Part shown: piece by piece, positions 57,663 to 64,000 of the stretch | Position numbering within the stretch: the stretch's first letter is position 1 | Layout of the letters: the number at the start of each line of letters is the position of its first letter | Origin: WVXT01 sp964345635 | GTDB taxonomy: Bacteria > UBA6262 > WVXT01 | NCBI GenBank assembly: GCA_964345635.1 | Contig: CAYFRM010000075.1 | Location: 25,022 to 89,021, forward strand | Direction of reading: 5' to 3' | DNA: 64,000 nt | Program-made: the position numbers and the translations under genes | Notes under the pieces: model-generated | Told to the model about the DNA's origin: nothing | Databases searched by the model: none | Seen by the model: only the letters and a program-made list of their open reading frames with translations

Positions 57663-59189
57663 ATGGAAGAATTGCTGAGACTACTATTAGATTTTGTACA
57701 TAAATCCAACAGAAAAATATTTCTGGTAGGCGGTTCTCTGAGAGATTTGCTATTAGGGAGAAAGACCAAGGATTTTGATCTTGTTCCCGAAGGAGATGCT
57801 GAGAGGTTCGCCAGGGATTTCGCCCGGGAAGTGAGAGGAAGTTTTGTTCTTCTGGATGATAAGAATAGGATTTATCGGGTAGTAAAACAGAAGATATCCC
57901 GGAAGAAAGATAAACAGACATTCAATTTGGACTTTTCACAAATGCGCGGCAAGAAAATAGAAGACGACCTTCTACTAAGAGATTTTACCATTGACGCAAT
58001 GGCTCTAAGATTGGATGAAATAGAAGGGAGCTTCCGAACATTGAGACGGCCGAAATCCCTGGACAGGCTCATCATTGACCCTTCCGGCGGAATAAGGGAC
58101 TTAAAAAATAAAAAAGTGAGGCGAACTTCTCGCAAAATTTTTGACGATGACCCCTTGAGATTGCTCCGCGGGTATCGCCTGGCAGCAACCCTGGAATTTA
58201 CCATAGAGAAAAAAACTGAAGACGAAATCAAGAAAAAAGTCAATCTGATTAAGCGGGTAGCCAGAGAAAGAATAAGAGACGAATTGTTCAAGATTCTGGC
58301 CAGTCCCCAAAGTCACTTGTTTTTCCGAAGACTCCACAGAATAGGACTTTTGCAGAGAATCGTTCCCGAAATTGAAATAATGAAGGAAAGACGCGAAAAT
58401 TACTACCACCGGGAAGGGTTATGGGGGCACTCCCTGGAGACTCTCAAATCCCTGGAAGAGATTCTGGCTAACCTGGTCAAGCTTTTTCCCCGGACGCGGG
58501 GCAAAATAATGGCTCATCTCGACGAGAAAATATTTGGCGAAGTAGAGAGAAAGTCTCTCTTAAAATGGGCGGCAATTTTCCACGATATCGGCAAGCCAGA
58601 AACGGTGAGAAGGGAGAAAGGAAGGGTTCGTTTTTTTGGGCACGAAGAGGCGGGAACTTCACTGGTTACGGAAATTATGGAAAGGCTTAAATTCAGTAAC
58701 AAAGCAAGCAAGATAGTCCAGAAAACGGTTGAGCACCATATGCGTCCCGGTAACCTGAGTGAAGCTCCCCGGTTGACTGATAGAGCAATCCATCGCTTTT
58801 TTAGAGACCTTTCCGAAGACGGAGTGGATACACTTCTTCTCTCCCTGGCAGACCGCTATTCTTACCGGAAGATTCTACCTGAAAGAAATAGAAAACTGGC
58901 CATAGAAGCAGGTCGAAAAGCCATGAAGAAACAAGAAGCGATTGTCAGAAAAATGTTGAAAAAGTACTACTACCATAAAGAAAAAATCCTGCCCGAGCCT
59001 CTTCTGCGGGGAGATGAGATTATGGAAAGTTTCAATATTCCCCAGGGCCCGGTGATTGGGAAGTTATTAAAAAGCGTAAGAGAAGCCCAGGCGGAAGGAA
59101 AATTAAAAAATAGAGAGGAGGCTCTCCAGTTTTTAAAGAAAATATTGGAGGAGGAAGCAGGGGTCTGTCCCCGCAGGAAAAAATTATGA
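57663..59189 (+). CDS. CCA tRNA nucleotidyltransferase/poly(A) polymerase family protein with HD domain
   Basis: 508 aa. Class II nucleotidyltransferase head: LVGGSLRDLLLGRKTKDFDL with D37 and D39, then LRDFTIDAMAL and the RRTSRKIFDDDPLRLLRGYR helix. The HD phosphohydrolase domain carries HDIGKPETVR and a later VEHHMRPG. It adds CCA (or A) to tRNA 3' ends; the tRNA genes here do not encode CCA. The start is ATG 57663; upstream frame is repeat DNA. CCA-specific versus poly(A) activity is not decided. Confidence 0.88.
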   Translation: MEELLRLLLDFVHKSNRKIFLVGGSLRDLLLGRKTKDFDLVPEGDAERFARDFAREVRGSFVLLDDKNRIYRVVKQKISRKKDKQTFNLDFSQMRGKKIEDDLLLRDFTIDAMALRLDEIEGSFRTLRRPKSLDRLIIDPSGGIRDLKNKKVRRTSRKIFDDDPLRLLRGYRLAATLEFTIEKKTEDEIKKKVNLIKRVARERIRDELFKILASPQSHLFFRRLHRIGLLQRIVPEIEIMKERRENYYHREGLWGHSLETLKSLEEILANLVKLFPRTRGKIMAHLDEKIFGEVERKSLLKWAAIFHDIGKPETVRREKGRVRFFGHEEAGTSLVTEIMERLKFSNKASKIVQKTVEHHMRPGNLSEAPRLTDRAIHRFFRDLSEDGVDTLLLSLADRYSYRKILPERNRKLAIEAGRKAMKKQEAIVRKMLKKYYYHKEKILPEPLLRGDEIMESFNIPQGPVIGKLLKSVREAQAEGKLKNREEALQFLKKILEEEAGVCPRRKKL

Positions 59190-59863
59190 AATTATCGGTT
59201 ATCATGCCAGTTTTCAACGAAGAAAGTACCATACTGAAAATCATTGACAGAGTAAAAAAAGTGAATATCGATAAGCAAATTGTTATAGTTGACGATGGTT
59301 CCATTGACAAAACGAGAGAGATATTGGAGAAATTGAGCGATGAAAATATAAGAGTAATTTACCATGCGAAAAACCGGGGAAAGGGCAGTGCAATAAGAAC
59401 GGCAATTCCTTACCTTGAGGGAGAGGTAACGGTTATACAGGATGCCGATTTGGAATACGACCCCGAGGAGTACCACAAACTGACAAGACCGATTCTGGAG
59501 GGAAAAGCTAAGATTATTTACGGCTCCCGGTTTCTCCGATTCAATAAACGCATTTACTTGCGTTACCTCCTGGGGAACAAGTTTTTGACCTGGTTGATCA
59601 ACGTATTATACTCATCCAGAATCACCGATTCATATACCTGCTACAAGGCTTTTGAAACCGGGGTTTTAAAAAATCTGCCATTGCGGGCAAAAAGATTCGA
59701 ATTTGAAGCCGAGGTTACGGTTAAATTGCTGAAGAAAGGCTACCGGATTCATGAAATTCCCATATCATATTCTCCCAGAACGCTGAAACAAGGGAAGAAA
59801 ATCAACTGGGGAGATGCGGTCTCAGGCGTTCTAACGATAATTAGATATAGATTCGGTAAATGA
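59186..59863 (+). CDS. Family 2 glycosyltransferase (polyprenol-phosphate sugar type)
   Basis: 225 aa. MKLSVIMPVFNEESTI, IVDDGSIDKT, the metal motif IQDADLEYDP and GSRF are characteristic of DPM1-like GT2 proteins that load a sugar onto undecaprenyl phosphate. No C-terminal membrane segments are seen, so it is the soluble type. It overlaps the previous stop by 4 bases (ATGA). Confidence 0.9.
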   Translation: MKLSVIMPVFNEESTILKIIDRVKKVNIDKQIVIVDDGSIDKTREILEKLSDENIRVIYHAKNRGKGSAIRTAIPYLEGEVTVIQDADLEYDPEEYHKLTRPILEGKAKIIYGSRFLRFNKRIYLRYLLGNKFLTWLINVLYSSRITDSYTCYKAFETGVLKNLPLRAKRFEFEAEVTVKLLKKGYRIHEIPISYSPRTLKQGKKINWGDAVSGVLTIIRYRFGK

Positions 59864-59880
59864 GGGTTCTAACCATTTAC

Positions 59881-59909
59881 TTGACAAAAGGCTCTTTTTG
59901 AAATAGAAT
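59881..59909 (+). promoter_or_regulatory. Sigma-70 promoter of tRNA-Gly
   Basis: TTGACA at 59881-59886, 17-base spacer, TAGAAT at 59904-59909 (5 of 6). Confidence 0.8.
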
Positions 59910-59922
59910 TCTGTTAATTAAG

Positions 59923-59994
59923 GCGGGCGTAATTCAGTGGTAGAATGCAACCTTCCCAAGGTTGACGTCGTGGGTTCGAGTCCCATCGCCCGCT
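59923..59994 (+). tRNA. tRNA-Gly (CCC)
   Basis: 72-nt cloverleaf. Acceptor GCGGGCG/CGCCCGC, D-arm ATTC/GAAT, anticodon arm CAACC-TTCCCAA-GGTTG, T-arm GTGGG-TTCGAGT-CCCAT, discriminator T. Anticodon CCC reads GGG. No CCA is encoded. Confidence 0.95.
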
Positions 59995-60002
59995 CATAAA
60001 GT

Positions 60003-60120
60003 TGTAGCTTGAGAGCGATAGCTCTGCATTGTAGGGGCGATACTCCGTGGTCGCCCAAAGGAAGGGACGGCACAGAGTCCGTCCCCTACAGACAGGCAAA
60101 GCTTGCGTTTTGCTGCTACA
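60003..60120. repeat. TGTAGC-ended MITE-like element, full copy 2
   Basis: Same plan as 52013-52130: TGTAGCTTGAGAGCGATAGC, the GTAGGGGCGATACTCCGTGG to CCCCTACA core, and a right arm ending TTGCGTTTTGCTGCTACA. It follows tRNA-Gly by 8 bases. Confidence 0.88.
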
Positions 60121-60136
60121 TTTTTGAGGAAATGTT

Positions 60137-61012
60137 TTGAAAAATCTGACTATTGACCTGCACATACACAGCACATTTTCTGACGGAACTTTCACTCCGG
60201 AAGAGATTATTAAACTTGCCAGCAAGACGGGTTTGGCTGCCGTAGCTATTACTGACCACGACAATACTGACGCCACTCTCCTGGCTATCAAGGCAGGGAA
60301 AAAACTGGGAGTGGAAGTCGTTCCCGGAGTGGAACTTAGCGTTGAGCCGGAGTCTCCCCGGGATGAAGAGATACACATCCTGGGATACTATATCGACTGG
60401 CAGGATGAGGATTTTCAGGAGAAGCTCCGTAATTTCAGGGAAGCGCGCCGGGAAAGAGCCTATAAGATTTTGGAGAAACTGGAACGCCTGGGAGTCAAGA
60501 TCGACCCTCAACAGTTATTTGAGGTGGCGGGTAAGGGTTCTGTCGGTAGAATGCACGTGGCAAAAGTTTTGAAAGACGAGGGATTTGTCGACTATCTCCA
60601 GGAAGCTTTTGACCGTTATCTGGCTTACGGCAAACCGGCCTATGTGGCAAAGTCAAGATTGCCCTCCAAAGAAGCAATCGACCTTATCTCCCGGCTGGGA
60701 GGAATCTCCGTTATCGCCCATCCTCTATATGGAGGAAACAGCAGAGAAATAATTCAAAAACTCAAAGGTCTGGGATTGGAAGGAATCGAAGTCTATTATA
60801 CCAAGCATACTCCCGAAGATATAAAGAGATTTCGGAGCTGGGCTAAGGCGTTCAGTCTTCTAAGTACCGGAGGTTCCGATTGTCACGGGGGCACACTGGA
60901 TGAGGAAGTTGTTATAGGAAATCAGGAAATTTCCTATGACCTTCTGGCGCAGTTGAAAGAATTCAGAAAGACGAAGTTAGGAAAGCCCTTGACAGAGGAA
61001 GGGCATACGTAG
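60137..61012 (+). CDS. PHP-domain phosphoesterase (RNase AM/YciV-like)
   Basis: 291 aa from a TTG after GAGGA. The PHP metal sites are DLHIHSTFSDGT, ITDHDN, PGVELS, a mid-protein IAHPLYGG and the late STGGSDCHGG. This class degrades 3',5'-nucleoside bisphosphates or trims RNA 5' ends. The promoter for the downstream riboswitch lies within its 3' end. Confidence 0.9.
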   Translation: MKNLTIDLHIHSTFSDGTFTPEEIIKLASKTGLAAVAITDHDNTDATLLAIKAGKKLGVEVVPGVELSVEPESPRDEEIHILGYYIDWQDEDFQEKLRNFREARRERAYKILEKLERLGVKIDPQQLFEVAGKGSVGRMHVAKVLKDEGFVDYLQEAFDRYLAYGKPAYVAKSRLPSKEAIDLISRLGGISVIAHPLYGGNSREIIQKLKGLGLEGIEVYYTKHTPEDIKRFRSWAKAFSLLSTGGSDCHGGTLDEEVVIGNQEISYDLLAQLKEFRKTKLGKPLTEEGHT

Positions 61013-61018
61013 TAAAAT
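60989..61018 (+). promoter_or_regulatory. Sigma-70 promoter of the cobalamin operon
   Basis: TTGACA at 60989-60994, 18-base spacer, TAAAAT at 61013-61018. It would start RNA just before the cobalamin aptamer. Confidence 0.65.
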
Positions 61019-61030
61019 AAATACGGAATT

Positions 61031-61206
61031 TTCAATGCAAGCAGGGGAAGTCCGTGGAAACCGGACACTGCCCCGCAACGGTGAGCTTCTAGAGAGAAGC
61101 GAGTCCGAGGACCTGTTTGCAATATAGTGCCTTCGCGGGAAGGTCGGCCGAATTGATAAGGCTCAAGTCCCAGCTTTCCGGTGAAGGTTGGGATTTTTAT
61201 TTTTTG
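61031..61206 (+). promoter_or_regulatory. Cobalamin riboswitch with terminator
   Basis: The conserved core AGGGGAAGTCC, ACCGGACACTGCCCCGCAAC and GCGAGTCCGAGGACCTG matches the B12 aptamer. GCAAGCAGG (61038-61046) pairs with CCTGTTTGC (61112-61120) to close it. The expression platform is a terminator at 61168-61206. Adenosylcobalamin binding would shut off cobU, cobT and cobS. Confidence 0.9.
61168..61206 (+). terminator. Riboswitch-controlled terminator
   Basis: TCCCAGCTTTC (61168-61178) pairs over 11 bases, with two G-T pairs, to GAAGGTTGGGA (61183-61193) around CGGT, followed by TTTTTATTTTTT. The cobU ribosome site follows. Confidence 0.85.
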
Positions 61207-61217
61207 GAGAAATATAT

Positions 61218-61745
61218 ATGGGCAAAATAATTCTTATCTTAGGCGGAGCGCGTAGCGGCAAGTCGAGTTTTGCCGTTGCCCGGGCGAAAGAGTTGTCGCC
61301 GGGAAAATCCGGGGTAGTCTATGTTGCCACTGCCTTTCCAATCGATGAAGAGATGAAAAGAAGAATAAGAAGACACAGGAAGAGTCGCCCTGCTTCCTGG
61401 AAAACCATAGAAGAAAGAGCGGATACCTCAAAAATTCTTGCTAATTTAGGGAAGGCCAGTATAGTAATAGTCGATTGTTTAACCATCCTGGTTTCGAATC
61501 TCCTTCTTTCGGGAGAAAAAGAAGCGGCGACTCTGAAGAAAATTCAAGAATTCTTAAGGAGTCTCAAAAAAAGGGACCTCACCGCCCTGATAGTCTCCAA
61601 CGAAGTAGGGATGGGAATCGTCCCGGAGAGCAGATTAGGACGGAGTTTCAGAGATATTGCCGGCCAAACCAACCAGATGGTAGCTAGGCTGGCAGATGAA
61701 GTATACTTGCTGGAGGCAGGGATTCCCGGTAAGATAAAGGGGTAA
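61218..61745 (+). CDS. cobU: Adenosylcobinamide kinase/guanylyltransferase CobU
   Basis: 175 aa from ATG 61218, after the riboswitch terminator; an upstream in-frame ATG lies inside the hairpin and is rejected. Walker A is GGARSGKSS (9-17) and the guanylylation region includes RRHRKSR. The C-terminal NEVGMGIVPESRLGRSFRD is family-specific. It phosphorylates and guanylylates adenosylcobinamide, a step shared by salvage and de novo routes. Confidence 0.95.
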   Translation: MGKIILILGGARSGKSSFAVARAKELSPGKSGVVYVATAFPIDEEMKRRIRRHRKSRPASWKTIEERADTSKILANLGKASIVIVDCLTILVSNLLLSGEKEAATLKKIQEFLRSLKKRDLTALIVSNEVGMGIVPESRLGRSFRDIAGQTNQMVARLADEVYLLEAGIPGKIKG

Positions 61746-61765
61746 AGTCCCCCCTCACCTTAATC

Positions 61766-61860
61766 CTCTCCCCGAAGGGGAGAGGAAACAGAGAGACTTT
61801 TGCTCTCCCCGGAGGGGAGAGGAAACAGAGAGACTTTTGCTATCCCCGGAGGGCAGAGGA
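61766..61860 (+). repeat. 37-bp tandem repeat, two and a half units, before cobT
   Basis: Units start at 61766, 61803 and 61840 (partial). Each has the hairpin CTCTCCCC-G(A/G)AG-GGGAGAGG and a linker GAAACAGAGAGACTTTTG. The third diverges (CTATCCCC...GGGCAGAGG) and runs into the cobT ribosome site. Similar hairpin at 16.1 kb. Confidence 0.85.
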
Positions 61861-61871
61861 GAATAGTAAAA

Positions 61872-62927
61872 ATGGATAGAATTCAAAAAATTATTGAAAA
61901 GATTGAACTAATCGACCGACAAATGATGGAAAAGACACAAAAGAGATTGGACTCTCTAACTAAACCCAGAGGGAGCTTGGGAAGACTGGAAGAGCTGGCG
62001 AAAATCGTGGCGGGAATCAAAAGAGAAGATAGCCCCAACTTGAAGAATAAAGTGATATTTACTTTAGCCGCAGACCACGGAGTCGCCAGAGAAGGAGTGA
62101 GCGTTTTTCCCCAGGAAGTCACCAGCCAGATGGTCTACAACTTCTTACAAGGGGGAGCAGGAATCAATGTTCTCGCCCGCCACGCAGGCGCAAGAGTGGT
62201 AGTAGTCGATATGGGAGTTGCCTGCGACCTCAAACCCCACCCCGCTCTCGTAATCAGAAAAATAAATTATGGAACCAAAAATATGATGAAAGAACCGGCG
62301 ATGACCCGGGAAGAGGCAATAAGGTCAATCGATGCAGGAATCGAAATTGTGGAAGAAGAACTGACCAAAGGCGTAGACATTATTGGCACGGGCGATATGG
62401 GGATCGGTAATACTACCGCATCCAGCGCAATACTGGCAGTTATAGCCGGGACGTCTGCGGAAGAGGTCACCGGCAGGGGAACGGGAATAGATAATTCTAA
62501 ACTTAAGCGCAAAAAGGACGCTGTCGTAGAGACGTTAAAAACCAATAAACCCGACCCCGACGACCCCATCGATATCCTATCCAAAGTGGGAGGGTTTGAA
62601 ATCGGAGGACTGGTGGGAATTATGCTTGCCGGCGCTTCCCGCAGGATTCCCGTGGTTATCGACGGATTCATCTCGGGAGCAGCGTCTCTTCTGGCAACGG
62701 GTTTGGAACCAAAAGTTAGGGATTACCTGATTCCATCACACTGCTCAGCAGAAGCCGGACACAAGGGAATGTTGCGCTTTCTGGGTTTAAGACCCCTTTT
62801 CGACCTGGACCTCAGGCTCGGCGAAGGTACGGGAGCAGCCCTGGGCATAAATCTGGTAGACGCAGGCGTAAAGATATTGACTGAGATGGCAACTTTCCAC
62901 GACGCAGGAGTTTCCGAAGGAGTATGA
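61872..62927 (+). CDS. cobT: Nicotinate-nucleotide:5,6-dimethylbenzimidazole phosphoribosyltransferase CobT
   Basis: 351 aa from ATG 61872; the frame before it is tandem repeat. LTKPRGSLGRLEELA, DHGVAREGVSVFPQEV, GGAGINVLARH and the catalytic Glu near LGEGTGAAL match Salmonella CobT. It makes alpha-ribazole phosphate, the lower-ligand precursor. GAGGAG lies 12 bases upstream, rather far. It overlaps cobS by 4 bases. Confidence 0.95.
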   Translation: MDRIQKIIEKIELIDRQMMEKTQKRLDSLTKPRGSLGRLEELAKIVAGIKREDSPNLKNKVIFTLAADHGVAREGVSVFPQEVTSQMVYNFLQGGAGINVLARHAGARVVVVDMGVACDLKPHPALVIRKINYGTKNMMKEPAMTREEAIRSIDAGIEIVEEELTKGVDIIGTGDMGIGNTTASSAILAVIAGTSAEEVTGRGTGIDNSKLKRKKDAVVETLKTNKPDPDDPIDILSKVGGFEIGGLVGIMLAGASRRIPVVIDGFISGAASLLATGLEPKVRDYLIPSHCSAEAGHKGMLRFLGLRPLFDLDLRLGEGTGAALGINLVDAGVKILTEMATFHDAGVSEGV

Positions 62928-63658
62928 AATCGCTAGTAGCAGCAATTAGGTTTTTAACTATTTTTGGCTCCGGCAAGAGAGGCGAAGTCACCGGCGATCA
63001 TTTATCCAAGTCGCTATTCTATTTTCCTTTCGTGGGACTTCTGATTGGTGCTTCTCTCGCCGGGTTTGATTTCGTACTTTCAAAATACCTGAACCATTCG
63101 GTAGTCAATCTATCCATTATTATTCTTCTAATTATTCTCACGGGAGCGCTCCATCTGGACGGCTTCGCCGATACATTGGACGGATTCTACGCGGGAAAGA
63201 ATAGACAGGAGATACTGAAGATAATGAAAGATAGTCGTATCGGCACAATGGCGGCAATAGGGCTGGTTGTTCTGATTCTTTTGAAATTTGCTCTTCTGGA
63301 AGGGATTCCCGGAGCCATTAAATACAAGGCTTTGCTGTTGATGCCTTTATGCGGAAGATGGGCAATGGTAGTCTCCGGTTCTCTCTCTAAAGGAGCAAAG
63401 ACGGAAGGCCTGGGAAAGTTCTTCTGCAAACCAGTTAGATTACGAGAATGGTTAGGGGCAACGCTATTTACGTTGCTAGTAGCTTTTCTGATTTTGAAAA
63501 CTCGATTGTTCCTCTTCATTTTGAGCATACTTCTATTCACTCTCATCCTGACCAGATATATCACCAGGAAAATCGGAGGGATGACAGGAGATACCTTCGG
63601 GGCAATAAACGAAGCAACCGAAGTCTTCACCCTCCTAATCTTCTCTTTATTAAAATAG
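62924..63658 (+). CDS. cobS: Cobalamin 5'-phosphate synthase CobS (adenosylcobinamide-GDP ribazoletransferase)
   Basis: 244 aa, membrane protein with about six segments. HLDGFADTLDGFYAG contains the Mg-binding Asp residues, and DSRIGTMAAIGL and GGMTGDTFGAINEATEV are family-specific. It joins adenosylcobinamide-GDP to alpha-ribazole phosphate. Translational overlap with cobT. With cobU and cobT this is a salvage assembly set; no corrin-ring genes are in view. Confidence 0.94.
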   Translation: MKSLVAAIRFLTIFGSGKRGEVTGDHLSKSLFYFPFVGLLIGASLAGFDFVLSKYLNHSVVNLSIIILLIILTGALHLDGFADTLDGFYAGKNRQEILKIMKDSRIGTMAAIGLVVLILLKFALLEGIPGAIKYKALLLMPLCGRWAMVVSGSLSKGAKTEGLGKFFCKPVRLREWLGATLFTLLVAFLILKTRLFLFILSILLFTLILTRYITRKIGGMTGDTFGAINEATEVFTLLIFSLLK

Positions 63659-63666
63659 ATTTCCGA

Positions 63667-63784
63667 TGTAGATGGAGAGCAATAGCTCTGCATTGTAGGG
63701 GCGACACTCTGTGGTCGCCCAAAGGAAGGGAGGGCACGGAGTCCGTCCCCTACAGAGAGGCAAAGCTTGCGCTTTGCTGCTACA
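63667..63784. repeat. TGTAGC-ended MITE-like element, full copy 3
   Basis: TGTAGATGGAGAGCAATAGC left arm, core GTAGGGGCGACACTCTGTGG to CCCCTACA, right arm ending TTGCGCTTTGCTGCTACA. It follows the cobS stop by 8 bases and reaches to within 11 bases of the btuF-like start. Confidence 0.88.
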
Positions 63785-63795
63785 AAAGGATAGAC

Positions 63796-64000
63796 ATGCG
63801 TATAAAACTCTATTCTATCTTTTTTATTATTTCCCTTTGGTTATTAGGTGGTTGCAGTAGCCAGGCGCCGCCCTTGAAATCGAATTCTCGGGACGATGTC
63901 GCAGTCACGGATGACCTCGGTAGAGAAGTGAGATTCGACCACCCTCCTGAGAGGATAGTCTCTCTCGACCCCAGCGTCACGGAGATACTCTTTGCCCTGG
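63796..64000 (+). CDS. BtuF-like vitamin B12/siderophore-binding lipoprotein, 3'-truncated by window edge
   Basis: 68 codons are visible. The signal peptide ends in lipobox LGGC at Cys20, so the mature protein is a lipoprotein. VTDDLGREVRFDHPPERIVSL and SVTEILFAL match the start of periplasmic TroA/BtuF-type binding proteins. Its position after cobS points to a cobamide or cobinamide importer, though siderophore or metal binding is possible from this fragment. AAAGGA precedes the ATG. Confidence 0.85.
   Translation, partial: MRIKLYSIFFIISLWLLGGCSSQAPPLKSNSRDDVAVTDDLGREVRFDHPPERIVSLDPSVTEILFAL

Noticed and set aside
61766..61860. Possible CRISPR array
   Set aside because: The repeats are directly tandem, with no unique spacers, and only two and a half units; no cas genes are present.
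1..64000. Prophage, toxin-antitoxin or defence island
   Set aside because: No integrase, capsid, restriction, toxin-antitoxin or cas-like gene was found; the gene content is housekeeping and metabolic.

Overview
The window is 64 kb of gene-dense bacterial chromosome with nearly every gene on the + strand. The organism looks like a diderm, anaerobic, fermentative heterotroph from a poorly cultivated lineage. KdsD/KdsC and LptC/LptA/LptB imply Kdo-containing lipopolysaccharide. A B12-dependent class II ribonucleotide reductase, an aldehyde:ferredoxin oxidoreductase (AOR), an ADP-forming acyl-CoA synthetase and several radical or low-potential enzymes imply anaerobic life. DUF4416, a GH57 glucanotransferase, HPrK-RapZ-linked PTS genes and an archaeal-type thymidylate synthase fit groups such as Omnitrophota or Aerophobota. 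That placement is inference; no rRNA is present to settle it. There is no prophage, transposase, CRISPR array or rRNA operon.

Layout. 1-3.5 kb: end of kdsD, kdsC, lptC, lptA, lptB, with inverted copies of a ~76-bp repeat flanking kdsC-lptC-lptA. 3.5-12.7 kb: a sugar phosphotransferase locus (PtsN-like IIA, an HPr kinase homologue with altered catalytic residues, RapZ, mannose-family IIA, IIB, IIC and IID, HPr, enzyme I) with a GH57 4-alpha-glucanotransferase between IIB and IIC. 12.7-19.8 kb: phosphoglucose/phosphomannose isomerase, a HIT protein, and an expanded rpsU-dnaG-rpoD operon carrying a DNA glycosylase and a NIF3-like gene. 19.8-31.3 kb: nrdJ, then an aldehyde/alcohol cluster (MoaD-like, AOR, class II aldolase, Lrp-type sensor, tRNA-CAT, Fe-alcohol dehydrogenase, aldehyde dehydrogenase), a response regulator with an apparently leaderless mRNA, a DUF401 permease and an LDH2-type dehydrogenase. 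31.3-39.6 kb: lytic transglycosylase, thymidylate synthase-like protein, ADP-forming acyl-CoA synthetase with a phosphotransacetylase-like partner, rhomboid and M16 proteases, DUF4416. 39.6-46 kb: tRNA-Val, two tiny lysine-rich proteins, and an RNA/nucleic-acid island (zinc-ribbon protein, RNase HI, rnpB, a divergent RNase HII-like protein, a DEDD nuclease, an SPL-like radical SAM protein, MazG). 46.2-53.5 kb: a queuosine-precursor-type transporter, an atypical two-gene activase system, nfo, sppA, a nucleotidyltransferase, a reverse-strand MBL hydrolase sharing a bidirectional promoter with THEP1, a SAM hydrolase and DUF456. 53.5-57.2 kb: oppBCDF with no binding protein. 57.2-60 kb: MerR, a CCA-adding-type enzyme, GT2 and tRNA-Gly. 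60-64 kb: a PHP phosphoesterase, then a cobalamin riboswitch followed by cobU, cobT, cobS and the start of a btuF-like gene.

Functional links. The B12 salvage operon supplies the cofactor of NrdJ. The three tRNA genes lack CCA, and a CCA-adding-type enzyme is encoded here. AOR, aldehyde/alcohol dehydrogenases and ADP-forming acyl-CoA synthetase can together interconvert alcohols, aldehydes and acids with ATP gain. Promoters are unusually close to the sigma-70 consensus (several TTGACA-17 bp-TATAAT), which fits the RpoD encoded here. Three short dispersed repeat families fill most intergenic spaces: a TGTAGC-ended MITE-like element, a GGGACAGGTAC REP-like motif, and a GTGTAGGGC palindrome. No intergenic stretch exceeds 300 bases.
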